From Leptasterias polaris (Eukaryota; Echinodermata; Asteroidea; Forcipulatida; Asteriidae), in NCBI GenBank assembly GCA_037783415.1, contig JAZGTN010000098.1:3100001-3164000 (forward strand): 64,000 nt of DNA, in the 5' to 3' direction. The notes under the pieces are model-generated. The model was not told the origin of the DNA and ran no database searches. It saw only the letters and a program-made list of their open reading frames with translations. Shown in pieces: positions 12,333 to 26,100 of this stretch (positions are counted from its first letter, which is position 1; each line of letters starts with the position of its first letter). The position numbers were made by a program, and so were the translations under genes.

Positions 12333-12638
12333 AATCACTGTATAAAGCTTACAAGCCTGAGAAAACATGTAAACTAGGGTGCTTGCTATGTGCACCAGAA
12401 ACACCAGGGTTAACCCCTACTCTTCCACGTAGTGTTCTGGGCTCTTTTCGTGCACTACCAATCCTAGTAGAGTACACGGAATCGACGGCTTAATGTCCCA
12501 TCCAAAGGCGAAGCAACTATGGTAAAATATATTGCTCAAGGGCACAAGTGCCACGACTGGGACTCGAACCAACCTCATGCTGATCAGAAAAAGAGCAATT
12601 GAGTCCCGGTGTTCCTAACCGCTCGGCCACGGCACACC
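12333..12638 (-). repeat. tRNA-Leu/Ser-derived SINE (family S1), minus strand
   Basis: Read on the minus strand it opens with a tRNA-like head. An A box TGGCCGAGCGG (complement of 12,619-12,629) and a B box GGTTCGAGTCC (complement of 12,560-12,570) both match the Pol III consensus. The body ends with the phrase complementary to AACCCCTACTC and a tail complementary to AATCACTGTATAAAGC. Copies lie at 38,781-39,056 (same strand) and 39,700-40,004 (opposite). The intact boxes suggest a young, possibly transcribable copy. Confidence 0.8.
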
Positions 12639-13200
12639 ACAGATTAATTGCCCCCATTGATGCAGGCAGCTGCAGCTCCAATTATATTTTTACAAATTGA
12701 TAAATTGTTTTTGTGAACACTTATTAAGACATCCCAGAACGGTTTTCTGTTTCTATTTCAAGTTTGAACTAATTAAATTTACATCGTAATGATCAATGAC
12801 AGGTTTTACCTTCTAATTAATCATTCAATAAAACTAATTTACACTTTTTCCTCATCTCAGGATGAATCTCCGGCCAATGAGGAAATTTTCAATTTTAAAA
12901 GGCATTGCCAAGAAGCTTAATTTATTTAGAAAACCATTGAAGTCCTTAATTTTTTTTCCAAGATTCACCTAGACTCGCACGGTCTGTTCAGTGTTTTGAG
13001 TACCCCAGTTGTTCTTTTGACGGTACTGACTGCCAGAACTCAAGGTGGCTTACTTTAGTTCCAAACATTACTTCAGCAATGATTCATGTTATCGTTCTCT
13101 TCTAAAACTTAGCAGTTTTTAGATAAATGAACTCTTTCTCAAACCATTATTTTTTTGTAGCATACCGGGTACAAACAAGAATGTCTAAAGGGTTCTATTG
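12639..13200. other. No recognisable gene; upstream flank of the protease gene
   Basis: AT-rich spacer between the SINE and the presumed promoter region. No coding or RNA signal seen. Confidence 0.4.
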
Positions 13201-13380
13201 TGACGTCATGGATGAGAAGTGTTTCTTCAGAATCTATACTTTCTCTGAGTTATTACCATAATGTTCCTCTTCAAAATGTTACTATACTTCCAGGTATAAA
13301 ATCAACCTGTTAAAAGAGGTACAACGTTGTCTCCCACTATTCATCAGCCGGTATATCAACTATTAACAACCATGACGTCA
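13201..13380. promoter_or_regulatory. Two full CRE palindromes (TGACGTCA)
   Basis: TGACGTCA occurs exactly at 13,201-13,208 and 13,373-13,380, with a half-like TGATGTCATCA near 13,550. All lie within 900 bases upstream of the signal-peptide exon at 14,070. CREB/ATF-type factors bind this palindrome. Their use here is inference. Confidence 0.35.
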
Positions 13381-13675
13381 TACTTCTTTTTGTTTCACTC
13401 GTGCGCACCACGTGCGAGTATAGTGATCATACCGGTTTATAGAACAAAACTTCCCGGATCACAAAATGAGCATTTTACCCACCATGATGATCAAAGTAGT
13501 CATGGAAAGTACTTCAAGAATTCTGATTGGAGTCCGGGATTATATTTAGTGATGTCATCATCACACTCTAGCAGTGACTTGTGATGCAGTGACTAAAACG
13601 TGTTGGGGGAATCCCACGGGGCGCGCCTCCGTGTGTATACCGTACGTGTGCACCACACATACACAACACACGTGG

Positions 13676-13682
13676 TATATAA
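13676..13682 (+). promoter_or_regulatory. Candidate TATA box for the protease gene
   Basis: TATATAA inside CACGTGGTATATAAGC, preceded by an E-box-like CACGTG. A start about 30 bases downstream would leave a ~360-base leader before the ATG at 14,070. A second TATA-like string (TTATAATATAT near 13,986) would give a shorter leader. I cannot decide between them. Confidence 0.3.
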
Positions 13683-14069
13683 GCTTCAGGACATCGACCA
13701 TGCTGTCACTATTCGGCACACACCAACCGTTCCGAGCGATCGCGGACTAAAAGAAAAAAAAAATTATATGCAACACATTACGCGACTAACAAGTGGGTCG
13801 TATACTTTCTGACAAGTTAAGTGGGCATAGCAGGAGTTAAAGCTTTAACATTTCGTTGAGGTATAGCAGTAGAGTTCGACTTTGCAACTGCACCAGACAA
13901 GAGTGACAAGACTCACACGCATGAGCCATCGGCTTAGCTTGCCTGTCAGCCTTTTTCTGTAACGCAAACATTGTATCCACGATACTTATAATATATTGAC
14001 CGATACAGCGGGTTCTTTCCTGTCAATCGATCGTAGACAGAAGGGAAAAGAGAGAGAGCGAGTCTAAAG

Positions 14070-14181
14070 ATGGTTTCTTTCGAAAACTTGAGGAAACAAC
14101 GGTGGTTGAGTTGCTTCATTGTCACTTCTTGTATCTACACGAGTGTAGGATTCACAATCGAGGGTTGGCCTTCGCTTACCG
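14070..14181 (+). CDS. Exon: signal peptide, protease gene (candidate first exon)
   Basis: The ATG at 14,070 opens 37 codons with a basic start (residues about 8-11), a hydrophobic stretch (WLSCFIVTSCIYTSVGF) and a strong donor (CCG/GTAAGTACG). The donor leaves one base (G). This completes the GA at the start of the SRCR exon into glycine, so the phase fits. The intervening intron is about 15 kb. Confidence 0.6.
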
Positions 14182-17100
14182 GTAAGTACGTGATGCCAGA
14201 ATTGTTGTATTTAATGTGTGGTATCATAAAGACAAATAAATTTGTCGGCTCTCAAAAGTCTTCAAAAAAAAGTTGACGTTTACTTCGCTCATAAAAGGCA
14301 TTTACAATGTGCTAACAAACTTTGTATTTGTCGGTATTGACTTGTCTAATGCCCCCATTGGGTTGTTTGTTGTGCTGCGGGTGACATTTTTGCTAGTATA
14401 CAATTATTTTTGTTGCAGGATTGTGACAGGTCTCAACAGGCTTGGAAGGATTTGTGCAGCCAAAAAAAACGGTCTAATTTAATCAATCAGAGTGATATTT
14501 TGAAGTATTTACTGAGATGAAAATCGATCACTGTTTCCTGTGACGAGCTTTCGTGTTTTGATTAAACGGATAAAATTAATAATTAAGTCAAAGAGGAAGT
14601 AAGGGTGGAAGAACCTGTCATTATACTGTGCAATGCGAGTTATTTGTTTGTTATTTCTGTAAATGATAGACAATTTTATCTTAAAGTATTAGAAAGCGCA
14701 GTTTCATACTTTAAAACTGGAATTAATTTAACAAACTTTGCATGTGGAGCATTCCTCTGAGTCTAAATTGTATGGAATGATGCTTCAGTATGGGAGATGT
14801 AGTCTATTGTTGCTCAACAATCGTTCTGTTTTAAACGCACATGGTAAAACAACGAGGATGTCGTATGTTGTGGCTGTTCGGACGGAGATGTCCGTGGGCG
14901 TTATAGCGCTTTGGTCGGCGGTCACAGACCACATCATCGCCCGGAAGGAAGTTTATGTTTCTTCCGTTAATGTGAGATGACGAAGCTCCCTGTTGCAGCT
15001 TTTAGGATCAGACCGTGCGTTGTTATTCTATTACTAATGAGATTGATATGGATCTTTAATTATTTGCGTCCCAGTTTTTTCTAGATATCTTGAACTTTCA
15101 AGTATCATGTGTATGTTGGGTTCATGTGAACCATTCAACTGCAAGGTGTAAAGCGATGGGGGCTTTTCAGTACACGTTATCGGTATCTCGAATCACAAAA
15201 TCAATATTATTCCGTTTTATTAGGCCTACTGTATGCAAACATCGCTGGTCTTACATGTTCACTCATACATGCATCGATTCGAGAAAATGCAGTTCCCTAC
15301 ACGACTAGCATGACTAGACGACAATAAAACACAAAGGTAGACTGGTGGACAAACTACCTTGGTGTAGAAGTCTAACGTTTTTGCACGTAATCCATTGGCG
15401 TAATCCATTCACTGATAGTTGAATAGAGCACAAAATCTCATTCCGCATATGAATATCAAATGCATTCATCGCAACTGATGGGAAACTTTTCCCCATAACA
15501 GATTACCTATTGCAGTCATTGAAATTGACTGTTTTGTATCATCACTCCCCTGTAAACCCCGTGTTAAAGACGAGCAAATTGAACACGTTCGTTTTGGACG
15601 AGGTTGACATGGCGGACCACCGTTTTCGTTACCTGGTTGACATATGGCGTTTTGGCCTCGTTGTCAACTTGCATGAAAGATGTTACGCTTCCTGGTTTTA
15701 CGGTGGCTGTGTTTGAGGATAATGAGAGGGATTCGAACCGTAACCACTTGGACGAATTGATCATCACAGCATGCATGTACCACTTCGGGAACGTGCGGGA
15801 CCTATTTTCATCACGAATGACATTATAACCAATCAATACTTTAATAGTCACATGAATAGATGGTCCTAGCGACAGTGAATAATGTCATTAGTTTGAATGG
15901 TGAGAGTCGGGTCAATTTATCGAATGTCTTGTTATTATGAGAACAGTCAGTACATGCAGTAATCATCATTTGTTGATAATGGACGGCCTTCGAAGTACAT
16001 TGTGTTGGGTTTTACGGCAGCCAGATCTAGCTAATAAAGGAACACACCGAAGAGCCTCTTGGTATGGAACCAGACTCGCTCAACATAGCGGCCATTTTGT
16101 GTCACCCATATAAGTATCAACTAATTATAGCAGACCTTTCAAGAAGAGCCAATTAAACTGTGCCTGTCAAACCAACTAGTAGTATGCGGGCGTTACCAGT
16201 CGTTCTACTTACCGGCATTTATTTTATTGGTAAGTATGCAAACCGATGCATATCAAGGACTATTTCAATAACATTCTCCCATCACTATTAATTAGCACCG
16301 CTCCAGCGGACATCTTTTGTTAAGCCCACCGTCGCTATATCGAACTTTAGATTCGTTCTGTTCTATATAACGACCACTCGTCAAATGCAGCCCGAATTGT
16401 AACATTTTTAAAACGCAGTACAGCGTTGAGAATGACGAATTTCTGTTGTGACCATCGTAATAATATCTAGGCCCCTATAAGTTTGCAAATGCATATTTTG
16501 ACATAGTTTGAAGTAAAAATAGTAACTGGAAGGAGGGACTGAGTGACATAAGTAACTTTTTAAACGTTTAGTTCAGTTTAAACGTTTAGTTTAGTTTTAA
16601 ACGTTTGAGATAGTTTAGTTCAGTGATGAGCTGTAAAAAAAAAAGAGTCGTGTACAGAACGCAATTAGCAATTTTGAGATGTGGTTGACACAATAATAAT
16701 GACACTTTTAGTTTGGGTAGTAAACTTGTCTGTATACACCTTAACTAAACACTGTACTCCTATAGTGTCCACCATACTTCAAAAAAGGCTAACTAATTTA
16801 TCTTGGCATCTTTAGGGATGTTTAGCAATTTCTAACGGTTCTTTTGGGAGATGAGCCCTGTACAAGTTCAGCAAAGGGCAACCCTACCCAGCGAACAGTT
16901 ACTAACTCCACCGGGTGTCCATCGATCCATTTAAATTATTTAAATGCTCTAATTCCATGTGTTGGCGAAGCAAACAGGCTTATCCCATGAGGATATTGGG
17001 GAGGGAAAAACAAATTTCTGCTAATTCGGAAATCGTGACCAGTTTGAAATAAAAAGATAAACACTTGAACCCCTCGCCGTCCTTGAGTAATTTTGCAAGA

Positions 17101-20100
17101 GAGTGTGTTTCTAACATGGTATACACTCACTTTAGTTCATTTGAAAATATCTTGATGAGCCAGTTTTGTTTTAATGACAGATCGCCAGACACTTGACAAG
17201 TCGAGAATTGGTTTAGAAGATATCACACACAGAAATGTTGATTAAAATACAAATTCATTAACGTTTTGCATATCCTTATGTTTTGGGCAGCTATCTTCCC
17301 AGAGTTTGAAGGGTAATTCAAGATAGCAGCAAACATCCTGACATTATAACCTTTTTTTTCCCGGCTGACGTGTTATTGTTTTGTCTGTTCATTCTTAAAG
17401 GTATAAGAAGTATAATGTAATACATATTCGGACAGTGAAACTATAATTATTACATCTTTACTACAATTCCACAACAAGCTTTCTAAAACTAACCTCGAAT
17501 CATTAATCCTATACGTCATTTTTAAAATTCATGTCATACTAATAGGCCTATAAGCTTGGATTATAATCCGATTTTTCGTTATCCCTTAAACTTGATCATA
17601 ATGGCGGGAAACCATCGGTCGCTATTTTGGTAAAGCTTGTCCAGTTGTGAAAATAGTTATCCGATTGTCGCTCCTTAGGGATGACCTTTGATACGAAGAC
17701 GGTATGGAATTCCAGTTTCACTTTTCCTTCGGAGTTGTCATCTTGCTAGCGAACATTGAAGGGTTATTGATCTCAACGGAATCAGACTTTCTGCAGTCCG
17801 CTCATTTCGTGAACTGGTACAATAATCGGTACACTTCGCATTACTTTTGCTTGACGTGTGTTCTGAATTTACACTGATCTTTCAGGAAGGTTTGAGTATG
17901 GATTAATACTATTGGTTTTAAGTTGTATAGAGTAATCCTTTAATAGTATTAGCCGACTTTGTATCAACAGCCGACTGGTTTGGTTCTTATTTAACGGACA
18001 TAGGCCTATATATAAAATCAACTGTTTCCATTTATCCCGCTCGATCTTTTTCCGGTTTATTTCTTTTATGACTGCAAAGTTCTGAACAATAAGAGCTCAG
18101 CTGATGGATAGCCAACCTGTCTCGTCTCTTCTTGGATTTCATCCAGTGTAATTACCGTATAACTGTCCGGGAACAAACAATTACATTTGAAATTCTCTCA
18201 TCTTTGAGAAGACTTCCTCAAACAGAAACACATTCATTCTTTTAAAACGTTTACAAACACGAAAATATTATTAGCTTTACTCTGTTTCTCATTTTTGACA
18301 AACGAAGGGTGGTAGAAAACGGTGTAATTTTTTCAAGGACCCGGGGCCATCCACTTTTAGAACACAGTGATCTGAATCCCACACAGATCACGGATTCATC
18401 GACCTGTGACCAGTGTTAATAACAGTGACAAACCGCATATACCACAATAGGCGGAAGTCAGTCTTCGTTGGTGGTTTTTGCAACTTTTGGCTATAATAAG
18501 TACACTGGTGGGTTTGCTCTATGGTACAACAGATGACTTTCTCCGCCTCTAAGGTACCATAATTAGTGCCACGTGGTTTGCATTTTGACCAATCAGGACC
18601 CTTAATAATCAGCTCGTACAACATCAATCCCTTAATCAGATAATATGATTCTGTATACATTTATGTTAGGAATTAATTGGTTATAACACCACTTAGGACA
18701 GCGGTGTTATTTATAACAGTACTTTAATAGGGACACAGTTAAAATATTAATGTAATTAAATAAGTTAAAAGGAAAATATAGCAATTGATAGAATTACCTG
18801 CAGGCGAGTTCCTTATAATTAGTTCCTTTAAAAAAAGGCTTCGTACTTAAGTGTACCTAACCGGAATATTAGATGAACTTGTCATTTTCTCATTTGTCAA
18901 CAAAAAAAGATAAGATAAGGGAACAAAATAATTACAGAAGTTTAAAAGATCTTAATAATGATCATCCGTACAGGACCGATTCATAAAAATTCTTATCTTT
19001 CAACTACTGGTATATGATTACATAGTGCTCAATGAAACAATTATTAATGGCGTCCCCTGCTAAACTTTTCTGTTTGTTCCTTGTATCATGGAACACATAA
19101 GCTCGTAATCTTTTTTGTCTTGTTTGTCCCGCTGGATCAATTGTTTTCAGCAGTCGACAATCACACAAGGCGCCAGAGTCTCTTAAAAGTCTACATGCTG
19201 CGTGTGTATAAAGCGATCAGTTTGTGCTGACTGAGCATGGTTAAGTTCTGTTTTTACCACTCACAGTTGACTCTCGTTATAACAAGATCACTGGGACTGG
19301 CCAAATTACATCTTTTATATAGCAAGAACGTTGTTATTAATAGGACAGCAAAAAAACGAAATACTAAAAGCAGAAATGGGATTCAAGACTTCGTCAGAAT
19401 GTACTCATAAGCATTCTCTTTATAATAACGTGCTCTTAACGAGGGTTGACTGTACGTGTATTTCATCGATGCAATACAAAGTTGCCGATTTTAATAAGCT
19501 ATAGGGCCTACATTATTTTGCTGTAAAATAATAACACTGTTATCATGCGATGGAGGCAGCATCAATCATCTGCAACGAAGCAGTAACTCGTGACGTTATG
19601 CCACAGCTTCAATTTTAGATTCAGTTTCATACATCACAGAATGAAAGTGTAATATGGGTCACGGCCGGTATTCTGGTCATGGTCTAATGGAAAGGTGTTG
19701 GGCCAGGATAGGGTCAAGTCTAGCTGTATTAGGTGTCCTTTCTCTATGGGTGTACTGTGTAGTCTCTTTTTAAGCCACTGTCGGTCTCTTTTCATTTGTA
19801 AATGATGACTACAACGCCAGTAATACAGGGTTTGATAAATCACCGAGCATGCATGGAGCTTTGACCAGACTGGGAGATCCTCGCTCTACGCTTGGTTGGA
19901 CAAACTAGCTATAATAACCTCAATTTGTCCTTCTCTTTTTGTTCATTTCTTTTGCTAAAAAATTACACCCTTTTTTTGGGGGGGGGGGGGGGGGTACCTC
20001 CACACTTAGGGCCTCCTTGGACCTTACCAATCGAGAAACTGATAGCTCAGTTTGGTTTCCGAGACGAGAAAAATGCTAAATAACGCCATTCTAGAGAGTC

Positions 20101-23100
20101 TATATAAATGTTGAGTTTATTTCAAAAGAACCTTTTTCAAACACGAGCTCAGCACAGTCCTTATTGAATCCCTGATAGCTGGAGTATATTAGTAGTTGTT
20201 AGGTCAATGAGGTTTATTGTTCTCATCTGCAAACATTGCTGCTGGCTTACCTATGTACACTACGCATACCTATTTATTCCCAGGAAGGACAAAATGCCAA
20301 CCACGTTCTTTATGTCGGAGCTATTCTTGTTTCAAGGACCAATGTCTTATTCGAAAAGGAGCACTTCATTCGTAGTCCATGATTTGTTTTTTCTTATAAC
20401 TTGCATGCCATTCGTGCAAACATAGTTCGTTGTTTATTTCCCATAGCATAGGGAACTCGATGTACTCGGACAATCTGGCACAGAGTGGCACCCCCATCGT
20501 TCCCCACTTTCAACTCAAAACAGAACCCATTTAACGAATTAACCAGCCTTTGGTATTTTACATCTTAGCATCTCTACAGTGTACGGACCTTCCGAACCCT
20601 CACGCGCTGATGGGGGAGGCCGTGATGAGCGTCGTATTCCCCGGGCATCGTGGTTTGCACCCTGCCTGCCCTCGTGGTAGTATTAGCAAATTGACTTGGG
20701 CTTAACCCCTACGCATAACAATCAAAATTCCGGATGGCTCCTAGTGTGAATACGTTATACCATGGAGGTAGGCTCCATGGTTATACCAATCTCCCATAAA
20801 CTCGTTATAGCGCTGGAATTTATAGAGTACTCGTTGGCAATGTTCGAGGGAGCTACTAATGGCTAATCTCAAAGTACCACTAATAAAAGCACACAAAGCA
20901 CAGACAAATCAGCATGCAATAAAATGTTTTAAGTGACACACAAAGTGTTTGGCTGAGGGTAGGCCTGGAATTTCATCTATTTTGAGAGGGCAAAGCCATT
21001 TCATTTTTTCAAAGGGCACTTCCATTGGGAAATCTTAAAGGGGCACCAGGGGCACCAGGGGCACAAAGGCAAGACCAGGGGCAACAGAGGCCCCTCTGTG
21101 GCCTCCATGTAATTCCAGGCCTGTGACTTGTGAGGGGTACCTGCATTTTGGCTACTGCTTTTTTGAAACTGGGCAAGGTGATGTAACTGGTATCTTACCG
21201 GTCACTTTGATGCGTTCATCAGACCATTCATGATTAGATCTTAATGGAATTTCCCTTCCTCAGTGATTAGACAGGAATACTTCCGCAGTGTTCTGTTCAG
21301 AGGCTGCTATAAGGAAGCTTCCCATTAATAAACTCAAAATCACGAAGCATTAATAAGAAGATGACAGTTTGGGCCATCAAAACTGTCAATTAGTGCAGAA
21401 GCGATAGGACCAGGGTATTCTATTGATACAGATGAATAACTTTAATATTTTATTAATTATGTCTGCACCAGTAACAACGGATAATTTCAGCATTCACTGG
21501 GCCTCAGCGGAAGAAGCTCACTGTCTTAAATTTGACTGAACCACGGCCTTCATGTTGTCTCGTTGTATTAAAGATATTATACAGGATTTGTTTAGCTGAC
21601 AAAATAGTCGCAGACAGTGTTCATGTGTTGTGTGATCAACCATATAGGCCTATACATTAAATTAAAAATATGTGAAAATTTTGGCTTAATCCGTCGTGTG
21701 AGTCAGGAGAAAAAGTAAAACAAATAATTATAACATGCACAATTTTCAGCATGTAAACACATTGTCCTTAATTTTGGTTGTATCAGCTTTTGCGTTTTGT
21801 TTTTTTTAGGTGTTCAGATACACTTTTCTCGAGAGGAATATTTCACAGGAAACAAACAATTCTATATGAACTTTATCATCAGCAAGCTTTTAGACCAAAA
21901 GTAAACAATTATGGTTTTTTTCCTGACCGATCCTGAATACCTTTAAATAGAGGTATCTTGGCTTTTATTCAATGACTTCATTATGGTCTGGGAATGTGTC
22001 TTAATCCTTCAGCAAGGACGAAGTGCAGACGTTAAATTGGGACACGTTGCCTTGGATCGTCAACTAACACGGTCGGCCATTTATGGGAGTCAAATTTGGC
22101 CGACCGTGTTAGTTCGCAAAGTAAAAGGAAAACCACGCAATTTCGGGGCATATTTGTGTGGATCATTATATTCTACTTTTACAACATCTTTCTAACCATA
22201 TGCATTTTATAACAAACGGTTACAAACGCTTTTTATAGACCAACTCGTCTGATCCAAGGCAACGTGTCCCTTTAACATTACTTCATGGTCTAAAAAAAGA
22301 TAAAATATCGTAAGACTTAAGGCCAAGTAAAAAAAAATACCAGTTGATCGTCCTAAAAAATAAAAAAATAAAATAAATAAATTGTTTGTATTTTTAATCC
22401 ACCCTTTTTGATGTAAACTTACCTCATGCAACAAATAGATATAAAGAAAGTTAGCGGTGATTTCAAACTGAAGAATTGGTGGCCTGTTTGAATTGAAATA
22501 CCTGGCGGCCATCCTGGGAAAAAAATAAAAAATAAAAAATAAAAAGGCCCTCATCCTCCTCTTTTTGGAAAAATCAGGACGATCAACTGGTATTTTTTTT
22601 AATTTGGCCTAAGCAGTTTCCAATATTATACTCTCTATCATAGAATTTTTAGAATCTGTACCACGGTGCTGCTTCTTTAAAGGAAGGGTACCTTTTGTAT
22701 TACTCCTGAAATTAATAACCATGAAAACTTACTTAATGAGCACTTAAAGGTATTATACAGGATTGGCAGAGCTGACAAAATAATCACAGACAGTGTTCAT
22801 GTTTTGTGTAATCAACCACATACATGAAATAACAAACCTGTGAAAATTTGAGCTCAATTGGTCATCGAGGTCACGAGAAAATAGTGAAAAGAGACCTTAT
22901 GTGTTTTCTGTTTTTCAAACGTCGAGTTTATTATCGCGCGCGATAAAAACTATTGTTTTACTCATTTCTCAGAAACGATAGCATTTTAGGCAGAAATATT
23001 TTAAGGAACCCTTTCTACCATTACTTACTTTAAATCATGTAAGTTATGTGTGAATCTGTGAACATTTGTGTTTTTCGATCTTACCAATAGTGTACAGGGC

Positions 23101-26100
23101 CTTTAAAGAGCTGTTGTTTTTATAATACGTTGCTAGGAACGACCCCTTTGAAGTAATGTAGTTTGAGAGACAGAGAACACCCCCCAAAAATGAATCTGAG
23201 AGGCTTATGAAGCTTTTCCCGGGCCATCTGATCCTGAAAGCACACATTTATATCATGCATCAAGGGTGATTTTTCTTCGATTATTTTCTTGCAACTTTGA
23301 TGATCAATAATTGAGCCAAAATGTTCACAGGTTTGTTATTTATTTGCATTTTGTATAGAATACACCAAGTGAGGATACTGGTCTTTGAAAAGTACCAAAG
23401 GTATACCCTGCCTATGTTCTTTTACCTAATGGTGATTCATTGGAAAACAAGCATGCTGTCCTGGATTATAGGGTGCTCTCTCAAAAATCAAAACTATTTT
23501 AAGACAACGGCATGCCGGACATAACTTTAATCATGCGTTCACTCGTCTTAAAAGGGGATCTAAGATTTACTTTCATTCTAAATTGATACACTTTAAGGCG
23601 TTCTTTTAAAAGGTTTCTAGATCATCTGAGAGGTCTGGTTATATCTTGTTCAGACGTGACGTGCGACTTTAGTGGCGTTATCGTAGTTTACGAGTTCAAG
23701 TCGTCTGGCTGCGATAGTTTATCGCAAACGGAGATTTATCCTTGCAGAGAACTTAAGAGAATTTAAAAGAAATGTAATATCATGCAGTCATGATAAACTC
23801 GGAGAAATAAACTTACATCACCCCCAATGTAAATCAATAAACAAGAATGATAGAACGAGCTTGGTAAATTCCCACCTCGTATTTCAATATTTGCTTATTT
23901 AGAAGGTAACTTCTAATGTTGACAGTCTGGTGTGAGCTAAAAGTGAAGCTTGTGTGCTAGAAGGCATTCAATTTAACTTGTGGGAATGTTCAGGCGGTTT
24001 TGATATCAAAAGCAAGGGTGGGAAAGGAAAAGATTTCAGAGGATGGCGATTTGATTTTGATCATCAAGATATTTATAAGATGGAATATATCTTAATACTG
24101 ATGACACTTGCGTGCTGACACTATACAGAAAGACATTCAGTAATTTGGGATTAAACAAAGGACAATTGACGAGACCGGCACTTGAACATATCGACCTCCC
24201 CGGATTAACATGCTGGCGCTCTACTAACTATGAGCTATCTAGCCCTAAAGTTGGCTGTATTCCTATTTTCTGATCGGGGTGCAAGTCAGAAGCCATTCAA
24301 CAACAACATAAAGAATACATTATAAGAGGAAGTGTGCCCAGACCCAAAGAAAGATTTTTTCAACGAGCCAAAATGTTTCAGGAATTGACTTAATAAACAT
24401 ACATAGTACACACATTGTTCAAATAAATGAAAAAAAATTTGTGGTGACAGAATGATTGATTTTAGAATCAATCCATGATTGAGTTTTTCAAGTTTCAGTG
24501 GAAAAAACCCAAACTTGAATTGAAGGACACAAAACATAAATGTACTCTCAGCGGATGTTACATACAGTTTTGTTCATGGTGAGAGTCTAGTTTGCCCCTT
24601 TTTGACATGTTAGGAATACCTAGCTGAAGGAGTTGGTGTTCCTTGCTCTATGGTGTTTAATAGTGACACGTCTGGGTCTAGTTACGAGAGTTCACAATCT
24701 TAACTTGTCTTGTTCAACATCAGAGGCCCAGGCAGTGTCAGTGTCAGTGAGGTGACGTTGAGGTTAGCTAAAATGGTCTATCAGAAAGGAGATATATTTT
24801 GTTTGCACTGCATATTGTTACGACCACGTCTCCAGCTATTTTTTTGTGTGTGGATATGCCTACACTTTTGTTGTTAAATCCGACACATAGGCCTACCGGT
24901 TTCTTCAAAGACTTTTTTCCCTACAAATCCTTAACTCTTTTATGTCATACATGTGCTTATCACTCCAGAGAATGGCACGATGGAAAATCATATCTACAAA
25001 TAAATCATTGACAAATTGATTTTGAAACTCCTCGACTGGTGAAATGCAACTGTTGTGTTCATCAAGTCATGATTTACGTCATCTATGATAAATCCACGAA
25101 ACATAATTTGTGCCCTTGGTTGCAAAACTTCACCAGTGTTTCCTAGTATTTGCAGACATCTCAAAGTTGTAAATTTATAAAGGCAAGGTCACACATTTAT
25201 AAAGGCAAGGTCTCCGTATTAACGGTGTAAACGATGTGGCGGTACCGGGTTGGCCATAACCCAACAAACCGTGTGTTTGGGTTTTTGTCAACTACTAAGT
25301 TCTGCAATTTCTTTGACAGTCCTGACTTGAGCTTTTTACAAAAATCAACCAGTTGGAATTTTCCCTGAAAGGTTTCAAGCGGATTGTATTTATTTAACTA
25401 TTTGTTCAACCCTGTGCTTTGGTGGTTCGCCGTGCCCTCGACTGTCTTGTCGCCGGTGAATGCCTTTTGTATGGCAAACTGTACCCAAAATGCATGTAAT
25501 TTATCGACCGAACGCAGTCTAGTATAACACCTTGGGAAAAAAGTGTTTGGAAATCGAAAAGGAAATCTCAGACACTTCTCAAACTTAAATGTGGGGATAG
25601 CTCACTACATAAGACTTCTATAGACGGGGGGGGGGGGGGGTAAATATTGCTTAGCTAATAATAATGAATAGGGTGATGTGCAGTGACACTAATTAATACA
25701 ACGCCCTTGAAATTCGTCTGGTTTGCAACAGAGACATTGGCCTGGATCGAGACAAGGTCATAGGTAAGTCAAGCCTCAGATCCAGGTCAGCAGCAGAAAG
25801 CAACTGTTTTTAGAATTGTGTGAACTTACCACCAGACGTATTTTAGTCTAACATAAATAAAGCATGCACATTTATTTGTCCTTGCTCAGGAGGAACGTGC
25901 TTGACTTTCAAACCTGGGGTATCTAACCTTGCCATTTTGATTATGGAGGAGCGACACCAATTACATAAATATTTTTATTGAGCGAGTTACCTGTTTTGGT
26001 CTGACTCCTCGTTCTAAAGAATAGGAGGAGAAGCTAGGCCCTGTGGTTCGATGGACAGAGAGCAGAGTAGACTATTTCAAAATAGACTTCAAAACAAAAT

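Larger units (their letters stand above)
14182..19263. other. First part of intron 1; alternative exon only
   Basis: Apart from the candidate exon and TATA box at 16,108-16,229, this part of the intron holds AT-rich DNA. A small cluster of AACGTTTAG/TTTAAACGTTT repeats lies at 16,555-16,625. No other gene, RNA or bounded repeat is visible. Confidence 0.45.

Noticed and set aside
22207..22554. 115-codon frame on the minus strand
   Set aside because: It runs across two neighbouring MITEs and an A/T-rich tract; composition is low-complexity.
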